DNA of 45,758 bases from Amanita rubescens (lineage: Eukaryota > Basidiomycota > Agaricomycetes > Agaricales > Amanitaceae). Where the stretch lies: positions 1 through 45,758 of the forward strand of contig WION01000422.1 of the NCBI GenBank assembly GCA_015039365.1, given 5' to 3'. The notes beneath the pieces are model-generated. The model was not told the origin of the DNA. It saw nothing but the letters and a program-made list of their open reading frames with translations, and searched no databases. Both the position numbers and the translations under genes were made by a program. Shown here one piece after another: positions 34,548-44,826 of this stretch (within the stretch, counting starts at the first letter, position 1; each line of letters begins with the position of its first letter).

Positions 34548-35159
34548 ATAATGGTTTATCGATAAATTCCTTTGCCCCCTGCTCCAATAGTAAATTTACA
34601 ATGTTTGTGTACGTACTTCCAGCACAGGCAACGGCCCTCATTTCGATACATGAATACAACTGTTATTTTTTCAGGTATATTTCATTGTTGTGTAAATACT
34701 ACGCAGGTCAAGAAGTTAAATGAATATAGAAAGAATCACTCACGGAAATAGTAATTGACCATCAAGACGTTTCAAAGACACCCACCTGTTGAACATGCGG
34801 GATACGTGACTCATAGGCGGAATGAATGACGGAGAGTATCGAGGAGGAGAATGGACATAGAGTCAGGTGCTCACCTACGCCAAAGTCGTCTGGGACGTAC
34901 GGTGGGGATATCGAGCTGGTATTTTTGGTCGAGCATGGTTGCACGATAGGATCGCAGAAAGGGTATCTGGAGTGATCAGTGGTCACTGAATGTCAGATTA
35001 TTTGGGCCGCGTATTTCACGTATGCGATAGGCGGCATACGATATGCGAAAACAGACTAGAAATTGATTAAAAAACAAGCGCGAAATTCTATTTTGAATTT
35101 CCCTATTACTACAATGATGGAACACGGTGCATTCTTTCACAGTCAATTTGGATAACATA
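34548..35159. other. Intergenic, 3' ends of converging genes
   Basis: Nothing firmly coding. A minus-strand stretch near 34910-34975 (YPFCDPIVQPCSTKN, PPYVPDDFG) looks protein-like and is followed by a possible intron (34798-34906), but no family is recognised and no start is evident. Confidence 0.35.
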
Positions 35160-37213
35160 TCATAAGCCGTTGGACGCCAAATCCCTGGTGGTGTCAACGA
35201 TCCCTGCCACGACAGTGATTACACCGATGAGCCAACACACGTAGAACAAACAACATCAGCTTACCGTGATTAACAGTGTTGTGACGCGCCAAAACTCGAA
35301 TCCGATCCTTCATTTCTTGTGGCGTGCGAGGGCCTTCGAACTTGAGTAAGTATGCAACAAGGCCAGCAACATGGGGAGCAGCCTGAATCAGATGTAAGTG
35401 CCTGTCAGAAAATAGCCGTAGCCCAAGACAACGTACCCCAGATGTGCCGGAAGCCGTAGTACGGTTGGGCACGCCACCTACAGCGCCAGGCCGAGCACCA
35501 GTAATAAGTGCTCCAGGGGCAAAGACATCAACCGAAGCACCGAAGTTAGAACCTTCATTTGGGCCATCAATCCATATCCCATCATTGATCCCAATTGCGC
35601 CAACAGTGATAACACTTGGGACATGGGCAGGGCAGCTAGCTATGGTGTCGACGTCTTGTCTTTCGTTACCCGCAGCAGCCTAGCAACAAATAAATAAAAT
35701 GAAACAGTTGGCACATGCCCAGAGCAACTAGGACTGTGACGCACAACAACATGTATCCCGGCACGAGTGGTCTAAGTATAAATACGCAAGCAGTCTCCGA
35801 GAGCAGATTGGGAAGTAAGCATACCATGACGAAAGCAGTATGCTCTCCACGAATATGTACGTCAATGGCGGCGGCCGGGTTTACAACAGGGCCGACAGAA
35901 TAGTTGACAACGCTAGGATTCCCACTATCAGCAGCCCTATCGCGAACATATGCTAAAGCGTTAATGCTGAGAATCGTCAATGAGTCTTGGGTACGTTTTT
36001 GTGCTAAAAGTGAGATGAGTAACGTGCCTTGAGATGGCGCCCCCACTTTCAGTTTAAATGGTTAGCTAGAATGGTATTTATCCTTGAATGCTTACGGCAA
36101 GACTTTGATGTCGATGAGCCTGCAAAGCAGGTTGTATAATGGAGTAGGAACAATCTATAATACCACACACCTTAGTCACACCGTACGTATTGCTCCCTAT
36201 AATCGAGCTATAGTCATGCAATGTGAGATGGTAGAAGAGAAAATTGAAGAAGATGCCCTTACGCGACCCAAGTTCCATGCCAGCCGCCAACTCTGGGCCT
36301 AAGCATTTATGGTGAGTTAGAGCACTTGCGCAGAGAGTTCATAGCTAGTTACTCATTTGGTGCCGTGGAAAAATTTGTATTAGGGTCCTGGACAACTCGG
36401 CCATTGAATTGCGGCTGTTGACCACACGTAATCAGATAATCACCCGCATCAACTCGGGAGTGGATGACATACATGGGCGGCGTCAATACCTGATCGAATT
36501 AGTGCCATTCATACAGTTATATTGCACACTGCACAGCGAGTGAACTGACCAGTGTCTACAGGTGTATCGACTTGGATATGAGCAGGCTAAAGAGATCGGG
36601 CAGAATGTGTCTCACGTACCAAGGACGTAAATATCAACATTCCCATCATACGCAACATGGTCGTTGTAACGGTACGCGAAATTGAGAAGACTAGTGGGAC
36701 ACAAGTATATCAGATTCTCATAGACTGCGTCAGAATTGAAATCAATACTGTACTTTGGATTACGTTCTGCCAAGACGGCAGCAGAGCTCAACCTTTCAAG
36801 GCCCCATGGTGCTGAGTTGATTGGTTGCCTGAAACAAGTCAACACCGATAGGACGCAGAGTAAAATACCACGGACTGTTGGACAATGGCGGCGGGTTGCA
36901 AAAGGTGTCTTCTACGATGGAAGTAACCTCGGGAGCTAAGGTCTTCAAAATCGACAGGGCCGAATCATTGAAAGCACCTTGTTTTTTGCATGGCGATTAG
37001 CGGGTTACATTGGCCAAAATTTCAATACATACCCCCCAAACCCGAAAAACCGTGTTTTTCGGTGCTCCACTGGTGGGCGACTGTGCTGGCCTCGTTGCCG
37101 AGTTTGGCCAGTACGGCCGACCTGGACTCATCGTCCTTGAGCGAGACGATATATTCGCCGGTGAATCCGCCGGCGCCGGCCTTCTGGATTATAATTTCAG
37201 TGGGACGAGACAT
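35160..37213 (-). CDS. Subtilisin-like serine protease (proteinase K type, S8A) with I9 propeptide
   Basis: Start MSRPTEIIIQKAG at 37213. The I9 inhibitor propeptide has GEYIVSLKDDESRSAVLAKLG and continues after an intron (to about 36961) with GAFNDSALSILKTLAPEVTSI. Then NSAPWGLERLSS and VDIYVLG, and after the next intron GIDAAH. RVVQDPNTNFS is followed (intron to about 36302) by GGWHGTWVA, giving the catalytic His, then SIIGSNTYGVTKVCGIIDC. Next ALAYVRDRAADSGNPSVVNYSVG, AAGNERQDVD (oxyanion Asn), VPSVITVGAIG, and TASGTSG-AAPHVAGLVAYLL (catalytic Ser split by an intron near 35390-35436). Stop at 35160. No signal peptide precedes the propeptide, so an intracellular/vacuolar role is possible. 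The catalytic Asp of the usual DTG is missing: DIYVLG joins directly to GID. If true, the enzyme is inactive. TATA at 37285-37293. Confidence 0.8.
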
Positions 37214-37866
37214 GTTGGATTACGAGTTGTATGTTGGATCAAATGCTCGTAGGAAAGATAAGAGTTGGGTTGGGATAGTGCGAGCCTTTATAGTCACGGT
37301 GGGGTTTCCAGAGGAATTGCATTGTTAGGGCAAGGACACGAGACGAGATCGGATACTGTACATTCATCACACGTCAAATCACTGCCAGAGAGGTCACATT
37401 GGACGAGATTGCACGGCTTTTGCTCCTCCCGTCACCGAGCTCAGCATAAAGTCAGAGGCGACCGCGTCAGGATTTGATTCCAATCGCTTCAATTGCAGGC
37501 TTGCAGCACTTCAGACACAGGGCCGCCATGACCAAGCCAGCAATACGGAATATACCCTCAAACTTTAACACCCAGTGACACAAAAATGAATAGCAATCGC
37601 AGGCGCACTCACAATGGAGAGAAAGTTGTCGTAAAGATTGATCACGCTGTGTCGCTACTGTGGGAAAGCCGTTAATAAGGATAAGGGATCTCAATTGACA
37701 ACTTATCGAAATTCGATCATTTCACCTTTCATAGAAGTCGTCTTCACTTTCAGCCCCTCTTTCGCGGAGTCATGAACAAGGCTAGTCCAAACGTAAGGCC
37801 TAATTAAAATTACCCACACGGTGAAAATATCAAAAGATGGCCCATCAGACCTAAGTGGGAATCAGA
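36902..37866. repeat. Left arm of large imperfect palindrome
   Basis: Reverse-complement matches to 38947-40213 run through the protease exon 1/2 junction, its promoter (ccgtgactataaagg), the 37420-37590 block, and GACTAGCCTTGTTCATGACT near 37770. About 1 kb. Confidence 0.85.
37285..37293 (-). promoter_or_regulatory. TATA box of subtilisin-like gene
   Basis: CTATAAAGG on the minus strand, 72 nt upstream of the ATG at 37213. The mirror copy has the same box at 39807-39815. Confidence 0.7.
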
Positions 37867-38054
37867 AGCATGTCACAGGATTCCATATGGCAACGATTGA
37901 CTCAGCTAAACCTCATCGGCGGCTGTCAGATGATGAAATGGGAATGGCACGCGGTAAAGGATGTCGATTCGGCCAACATCAGATTTTCGGCCATTTCCGC
38001 TCCGGCCACTAACTTTGCCAAACAACGCTTTTCCCGCCGGCTCCGATCGATTGC

Positions 38055-38645
38055 TCCGAGGTCAACACACGCGGTCCATCTCCGGCCCTACAAGCCTCAT
38101 TCGCTCTCTATCTTCGACCCGCCTCGCGAGGATACTAAGAAAACGATCAACGATACCTTGCTCTTGGCGTCAAGGTCCACATGGTCACTTGTGATCAGTT
38201 AGCTATTGCGAAGTAAACGAGACGTCGTCTCGGTCTCGGAGATCACATGTACGCCGCCAAAGCTTTGAAAGAAGGTCCAGCCCCCGGCGGCAGATTCAAC
38301 ACTCTCGACGACATGATTCTTGATGCGGACGGTTTCGAAATTGTCAAGCGTTTCAAGGCCTCGGTCATCTTTGCGCTATGACTGGTGACGGTGCCAACGA
38401 TGCCCGAGCTCTCTCTCGTGCCGACGTCGGTATCGCTGTCGAGGGTGCCCCGGATGCTGCCCGTGGCGCAGCCCATGTTGTCTTGACGGAACCAGATCTT
38501 TCCACCATTGTCCATGGCTACTACTCTTCTCGAACGGCTTTCGTAGTCTTTAATACGCTGCCCGTGGCACAGCTGTTATTGTCTTGACGGAACCAGGTCT
38601 TTCCATGGCTACTACTCTTCTCGAACTTTTTTCGTAGTCTTTAAT
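38055..38645 (+). pseudogene. Plasma-membrane H+-ATPase (PMA1-type P3A) fragment
   Basis: Scrambled piece of the cytosolic P/N domain of a fungal proton pump. It shows PYKPHSLSIFDPPREDTKKT (phosphorylation-domain region), then in another frame MYAAKALKEGPAPGGRFNTL and [10 protein letters not shown], then EIVKRF, then [17 protein letters not shown] and [20 protein letters not shown], which is the TGDGxND hinge motif followed by the conserved stretch before TM5. At least three frame changes and the loss of both transmembrane halves rule out function. [12 protein letters not shown] would be usual; R replaces P. It sits in the centre of the large palindrome. The end is tandemly duplicated (38456-38554 and 38557-38645). 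Confidence 0.85.
38456..38645 (+). repeat. Tandem duplication inside the ATPase fragment
   Basis: gctgcccgtggc, TTGTCTTGACGGAACCAG, GGCTACTACTCTTCTCGAAC and tcgtagtctttaat occur in the same order in both units (38456-38554, 38557-38645). The second unit lacks about 13 bp. Confidence 0.8.
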
Positions 38646-39275
38646 GGCTATCAGTCACCTTCAAAGATTTCGCATCGCTACCCCACTACTTTGTATTCAT
38701 CGCCTGCACCATCATTTGTATCCCATGGCAGCAACAGCAATGAACATTTTTTGACTAATTTCTGAACTGCTTATTATAAATAAGACCGAAAACATCTGGA
38801 ACATCATTCCCATCAGCCACCGTCGAGGACACGACCAGTGACTACCATCGACCGCTGTATACGCGCTGCGATATCCATTGCGCCTCTCACCCGTCTCCCA
38901 TCTAATATCACTGGTAAGCACTTGCCATCACTAAGATGACCAATAGCTGATTCCCACTTGGGCCTGACGGGCCATCTTTTGATATTTTACGATAAGTGGG
39001 TAATTAGGCCTTAGGTTTGGACTAGCCTTGTTCATGACTCCGCGAAAGTTCCCATACTGGCAACACAGCGTGATCAGTGTGCCTGCAATTGCCATTCATT
39101 TTTTGTGTCACTGGCAGTTAAAGTTTGAGGGTACATTCCGTATCGCTGGCTCGGTCATGGCGGTCCTGCGTCTGAAGTGGTGCAATTGAGTCAATTGAAA
39201 ATTGAATCCTGATGTGGCCGCTTCTGACTTTATGCTGAGCTCGGTGACGGGAGGAGCCGAAATCCGTGCAAGCTC

Positions 39276-39701
39276 ATTCTGGTATCATTGTAGTGAGTAT
39301 CTACTATTTAACAAGAGGAAATCCCCCTATCAGTTCACTTCCACCGACACACATATATCCGCACCTACTATCAGCCCCAGTTCTATATACACCGCCATAG
39401 ACTGAAAATGCCCTAAATTTATGCCAGACCCCCGCAGTGACAAATGTGCTAGGGGAGGTTGCGGGCACCGCAAAGCGCAACGTAAGATTTCACACACCTG
39501 AATTCCAAGTCCGAGTCGAGGCTAATCTAGCACGCAATGTAGACGAGGAGGAGGAGTCGTTTTCGGCGGTGGTCGCCCCAGCAGTTTATGGGCATTTGAA
39601 TCATAACTTTGTTGTACTAACGTCATTTCTGTTCAAATTTGAATGCGTTCGAAGATACTTACATGAACGAGTCTTCCTTTACCTGCTTAACTCTTTTTCT
39701 C
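39276..39701. mobile_element. Candidate 426-bp insertion with 3-bp duplication (CTC)
   Basis: The left palindrome arm reads gtgcaatCTCgtccaatg as one piece; the right arm reads gtgcaagCTC, then 426 bp, then CTCgttcaatg. A 3-bp target duplication would fit, but no terminal inverted repeats were seen. Loss from the left arm is the alternative. Confidence 0.4.
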
Positions 39702-39902
39702 GTTCAATGTGACCTTTCTTGCAGTGATTTGGCACGTGATAAATGTACAGTATCTCATCTCATGTCCTTGCCCTAATAAGCAACTCCTCTGGAAGCCCCA
39801 CCGTGACTATAAAGGCTCGCAATCCTGCCGCCCCATCCCAGTCCAACCCAACCCTTATCTTTCCTACGAGCGTTCAATACAACATACAACTTTTAATCCA
39901 AC

Positions 39903-40213
39903 ATGTCTCATCCCACCGAGATTATAATCCAGAAGGCCGGCGCCGGCGGATTCACCGGGGAATACATTGTCTCGCTCAAGGACGATGAGTGCAGGTCGGC
40001 CGTGCTGCTCGCACTTGGCGACGAGGCCAGCACGATCACCCACCAGTGGAGCACCGAAAAACACGGTTTTTTCGGGTTTGGGGGGTATGTATTGAAATTT
40101 TGGCCGCTGTAACCCACTAATCACCATGAAAAACAAGGTGCTTTCAATGACTTGGCCTTGTCGATTTGAAGACCTTAGCTCCCAAGGTTACTTCCATCGT
40201 GGAAGATACCTAT
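39903..40213 (+). pseudogene. Partial copy of the protease I9 propeptide exon
   Basis: MSHPTEIIIQKAGAGGFTGE at 39903 copies exon 1 of the subtilisin gene with a few substitutions (ESRSAV becomes ECRSAV). The intron (gtatgtattgaaattttgg) and the start of exon 2 (GAFNDLALSI) are kept, then one T is missing (TCGATTTGAAG versus TCGATTTTGAAG) and a TGA follows at once. Homology ends near 40213, before the protease domain. If transcribed from its intact TATA box, it would give a stand-alone I9-type inhibitor of about 75-80 residues, either read through the intron (69 residues) or spliced. Stand-alone I9 inhibitors exist in fungi, so activity cannot be excluded. Confidence 0.75.
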
Positions 40214-42388
40214 CTAGAGTAAGTACAGATCTCCGATCTACGCAGTGACATGAATCAAGCGGGTTTGTCCAGACCAGAGTCCTTTTCTGGCTGGGATGAT
40301 TAGTTACGGACGGAGTGATATGGAACGGACAGACGCAGCCGCGGAGGGACATACAGGAAACACTTGAGAGACGCGGTGGCAGTTAGTTAGGCGACCATCG
40401 ATTTAATCTTGTGGACAAATCGCAATCACTCAGAGTCGGCATCCTTTGCAATGAAACGAGGTTTCCTGACTTCTTGAGAACCACTGGTGAGTGGTCGTTT
40501 GACTTGTGGCGGACATCAGAGACAACAACGGGTATTCCGGACGATTAGCATAAGGCTAGGTGAATAGAATACAAAATTCGTGCCCCAAAAAAGTCCGGGT
40601 GTTTTTGGCGTAGTCAGCGTATAGTATAATCCATATCCGTACCCCTCGCCACTTGAAAGGATTGCAAGGACATGGCCACGAATCGTACGAAGGAATGTAT
40701 ATCGTACGTCAACATATAAGAGGGATCGCAGCCCCGGACATACGTGGGTAGTAGTAACAGCACGAGAAAAGTGACATAGAAGGTTTGCTCTCAGCCCGGC
40801 GTCTGTTGGCACGCTCTCGATTCCCCATCACCGTTTATTACGTTTCCTTCCTGAATAATACAAACGAATCGTATCTTTGGGTACTGGGTGCTTACCCTCA
40901 AAGCTGTACCGTTTGGTGACACTCATGCTCAGACATATACACCCGCCTCAACAGCTTCTGCTACAGCATCTCAGACTTAGAAAAGAAGTTGAGACAGCAA
41001 ACGAAGGACACGGCGTGAAGTAGCGTACGATAGAGCGTAGGACTATGAACGAGGAGCAGTGCGTCGCTGATATTCATTTGCAAGCGCGAATTCTGGAGAA
41101 GGATCAGATACTTTCACCCAAGTTTCAGCCATAATGCATAATTACCTTCGATAGTGGGCGCTGACCGAGTGGATGGCATGAAGACGTGTATACTTGGGAT
41201 GGCTGGGAAAGTACAACAGGGCTGGGCATAGAGGTGGAATCGAAGGCAGAATAACATGATATCTGGAGTGGTGGCCCATTCACACCCTTCTTCTTTGCGG
41301 CGGCGAGGACAACGAACCCTCGGTTCTCAAAATGGGTCTAAACGGATCAGCAAGTCGACCAGAGGAAAGAAAAAAACACCGGAACTCACCCGGGCACATT
41401 GCATACTAGAAGGTTACCGTAAACGTGACGTTATCGCGATCACATGTAATCCTTGTATAACGTGGGGGCACCGTCAGGTTTCTCGACGAAGCAATACCCC
41501 GTTTACTCATCATGTAGGCTCTGCCTCCCGCCCCGCAAAGCCTTTCGTCACTGACCACTGCAATAATCTTATCGTTTTACAGACTATCCTCCCCCTTGCG
41601 CGTCTTCGCCCAGTCCAACTCAATGCACCCTTCTCCCCCCGCCCCCGGCGCACCTTTTGGTTACTACTCTTCACCATGCTCGGCCTTTCACTTATCTCAA
41701 GATCATCACAAAAGCTAAGACCTCCACGTCAATGCAACGGGGCATGCCATTCCTCTCCTCTGCGACTCTTTACTCGCCGCCTTCGCGCGTCATAAAGAAC
41801 AAGCACCGGTCCCGCACGTATGGCCGGGTACCACACCCCCTCCCAACCGGACTCAAAGGTTGCCCATCCCCAACTTCCAACCCAATTCCCCTCTCGGCCT
41901 GTCACCTGTGCTACCAGGTTATGACGCCATCCTCGACGGGCTGGAAAGACGTAATAACGAGGACCTGCACGGCTCACGTTCTGATGATGTCTTAAAGTAC
42001 CACAGAAGCTAACAACCTCCACGTCAATGCAACGAGCATCTGCTCTACAATTCCTTCCTCGCGCTGTAACATAACAATCCCGGTACTACGAAAATTTTCG
42101 TCGTGCCGCATTCATTACTCCTTCTATGGAATCCAATTACAGGGGCGAATACATGGCTGAAGCGCGTAAAGCGTTCGATGGGCAGGAGCAGCAGGAGTTG
42201 GTGTTCTTCGTGTTGGACGAGTCCGTGGAGAATAGGCAGACGTTTTACCCAGGTGATCGTAGCGGGCGATCTACTAGAGTAACCCTCCGCATGCAAACAA
42301 TTTGCGGCAAACCGTTTATCTGACGACGATCTTCCCGGCCAAGTTACGGTTGGATTATATGCGGGTATATTGAAGAAAGAAATGCGAA
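40214..42388. other. Gene-poor, repeat-bearing stretch
   Basis: No gene recognised. 41513-41570 resembles 25145-25200. The phrase GCTAAGACCTCCACGTCAATGCAACG (split here: GCTAA-ACCTCCACGTCAA) occurs near 41713 and again near 42006, a direct repeat about 293 bp apart. Open frames 41256-41795 (+) and 42045-42587 (-) look like repeat translations. Confidence 0.4.
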
Positions 42389-42726
42389 GATGGATGCATG
42401 AATGTTGTGTATAATTGAGGTCGGTTACCTGAACGGATTGTGTCGTTTTATGCGCATTTTGATGCATATACAAGTAAGTCTCGATTTTTCCAGTTCTGAG
42501 TACGAAAACCAAGTGCTGATGAGGCACAGATCCGAACTTTCGAACCTGAGGGCGCAACAGTGGCCAGTACCAAAGAATACTTGCCATGGACTAAGTATAG
42601 AAGCTGTCGCCGTAAAATGCGCATACGTGATCGCTTAATATTGTACAGGTTATGATGAGCTAATATGATTTGAGTGAACAAAACCTGATGCAGGCAGAGG
42701 AACTTGGTTGTGACTTTTACCACTAC
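42389..42726. repeat. Composite of repeats R1 and R3
   Basis: R1 (42389-42565, direct copy of 17178-17333) is followed directly by R3 (42566-42726, inverted copy of 17860-17977 and direct relative of 19514-19590). This may be the most complete version of the element in the window. Confidence 0.75.
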
Positions 42727-42854
42727 GTTTTCTCCCAATATCCAGACTGCTTGCCGTGACTGGGATGTCTTCCGAGATGACATGTATACAACACTGGATA
42801 ACAATTGCATGCATAGAAGTTTACTATACACGCTTTCCCTGCGACATTCGGGGA

Positions 42855-43500
42855 TTACTTTCTAATAGCACGGCCGTTTCTGCTTCGAACCTCAACCTCT
42901 AAAACGATATTCCAAAGTGTTGCCTCCTCTGTAGTCTCATTTCCCGTCAAGAGCTCGATCTAACGTGTAAATGTGAGTTCTCTTATTCTTTTGGAATTTC
43001 TGTACAGTGCTTACATCAGGAACAAGGCTGGAATCCTGGGCCCAGAACAAGTTTTTACCAGGTGGAAAGATCCTATGTATATCACGTCAAACTTCCGGTT
43101 GATCAGAATGTTTGCCGTGCCTTACTCATAAACACCTTCAGCAGTAACGGCAACTTCCCATGTATACTCGGTAGAAGACCAAACGAGCTTGTTATCCTTT
43201 ACGAGTTGACAATATTAACGCCCAAGATGAGGTAAAAAGAGAGTAGACATACATCGTCAGGGGCGATGTACAACCCAGTCGCGCCTTGAATGGTAACAAG
43301 GGATATATTCTCGTCAGTGATATTTTTGCTCAAAATAAGAGTCTTGGATACAATCAGCGGGCCGTACAATTGGAGAATAAATATAAAATATTTACAGCAG
43401 GGTTGGATGAGGTGTTCACTGGAGCACCCACATCTTCTTCGCCAATGTAGGTGACGGATTCACCCGTCTTAACGCTTTGGATCGTGAATGTGAAAGACAT
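42855..43500 (-). CDS. Small cytosolic protein, possibly beta-trefoil (ricin-B/protease-inhibitor-like)
   Basis: A five-exon model fits exactly: 43396-43500, 43253-43342, 43126-43196, 43015-43072 and 42855-42959, total 429 nt, 142 residues, all GT-AG and in phase. Start MSFTFTIQSVKTGESVTYIG; no signal peptide. Phrases such as TIQGATGLYIAPDD, KLVWSSTEYTWEVAV, EGVYEIFPPGKNLFWA and EATLWNIVLEVE have the aromatic/Gly-Tyr-Ile and terminal W-x-V/I rhythm of small fungal beta-trefoil proteins (I66-type protease inhibitors, ricin-B-like lectins). No QxW triplets or known reactive loop are visible, so the fold and role are tentative. The clean model argues for a functional gene. Confidence 0.65.
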
Positions 43501-44539
43501 TGCTGGATGGGTGTGCTCTGGAGTTTGAGTACTGGAGGAGTGTAGCAAACCCAGCTTGGCTTTATACCTTTGGATGTTACGTTGACTGAGCTTCGTATTT
43601 CGGCTGCCTCGAAACGTTCCCAGACGAACCAAGGCCCCGGGTACGAGTGATTCTTGAAACACCAAGTTCATAAATATCGTCTATCTTCGACTGGTCAGTG
43701 TCTCGGTCTGGAAGAAAGAATAACTAACGTTTAGGGGCAAGCGAGAAGTTGAACGCCACGCTTCGGGACCTTTGTCCATATTCGATATGCCATTCCTTGC
43801 TCCGCCAACGTCGCTTCCGACACAACTACGTTCATCAGTCGAAAAATGGCGAACTGACGAGTCGGAGATGGGCTCGATCGCTTATAACTCTCGTGGCCGC
43901 TATCCGAGGCTGGGCTACGGCTTTCAAGGCGACAGCGTATGTCGGTGGTGAAAGGTGCTGCTCACTTCACATCGGCTCCCTTTCTCTAAGGATGGCTCAC
44001 GTACTTAAACCGTGTTCGTGTTTCTTTATGTAACGCTTTATTGCCGGAAAACGTCCGCAAGGTTGAGAGATGACTCAACTTACCTTTTTGTCCTCTTCGC
44101 TGTTCATCGCGGGCAACGTGGCACGCCACTGCTCGCATCACAACGCATGGAACATCATTCAATAATAAGCAGAACTGTGGTACGGCGCTAGCGGCATCAG
44201 CACATTATTGTAGATCTACTCTCATGCTGCATTGACAATCTATTTCTACTACTGCTTCAACCGAAAAACCCAGGTTCCCATGAACAACTTACGGTTACTG
44301 CGCTTACGATCACATCGCAGGTCCCACAGGAGCTTAAATGCGGCAACTAGTCAGCACTAATCTTAATTTCACTTAGAGGGAAACGAGCAATGAATACAAT
44401 AATTCTTTTCGCCGTAGATTGCTTTGGACTAGATGACGGCGCTCTCGATCCCTTGTTCGGGCCCTCGGGCATGAATCCATACTTCACGCACATCAGAACG
44501 TCGTCAATGAATAGTAACCAAGTTTACATACTCCATAAG
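43501..44539. other. Intergenic, nothing recognised
   Basis: Contains the promoter of the minus-strand small gene at its left edge. The frame 43749-44033 (+) has no motif I know. No repeat copy was noticed. Confidence 0.35.
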
Positions 44540-44826
44540 TGATTTCCCACCTCATAGGATCCACCACGGACCACAGCCTATTGCGGAGGCTAAATCTTTC
44601 AGCGGGATCAATCCATTTTACACCGGAGAGGCTGGCTCTGGCCATCTCGATGGCGGCGGTCTTGACTTTACCGTGGTTGACAATGTCACCTACGAAGCTT
44701 AGCGAGTTCGTCTGTTGGCAATTCTAGGAGCTTGTCGAGCCATCCTTCTTTCAGGTCGACCGACGCTGCCACCTCTTCAGCGGTGGTTACCACCTTTCGT
44801 CTTTTGTTAGCTTTTCGTTTCCCCAT
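44540..44826 (-). CDS. Possible F-box-like gene fragment
   Basis: A minus-strand start at 44826 gives MGKRKANKRRKVV, then AASVDLKEGWLDKLLELPTDELAKL, resembling the entry into an F-box in agaricomycete proteins. The frame stops at 44686, but the next frame continues coherently: VGDIVNHGKVKTAAIEM, KWIDPAERFSLRNRLWSVV. Either an indel or an unplaced intron separates them. Too short to be complete; product unproven. Confidence 0.3.

Larger units (their letters stand above)
38947..40213. repeat. Right arm of large imperfect palindrome
   Basis: Mirror of 36902-37866. It is longer because of a 426-bp segment (39276-39701) with no counterpart in the left arm and bounded by CTC on both sides. Confidence 0.85.

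Noticed and set aside
36370..36400. HGT motif in the frame reading FFHGTK in the protease gene
   Set aside because: It is out of frame with NFSTAPNE; the real catalytic His is in GGWHGTWVA after the next intron.
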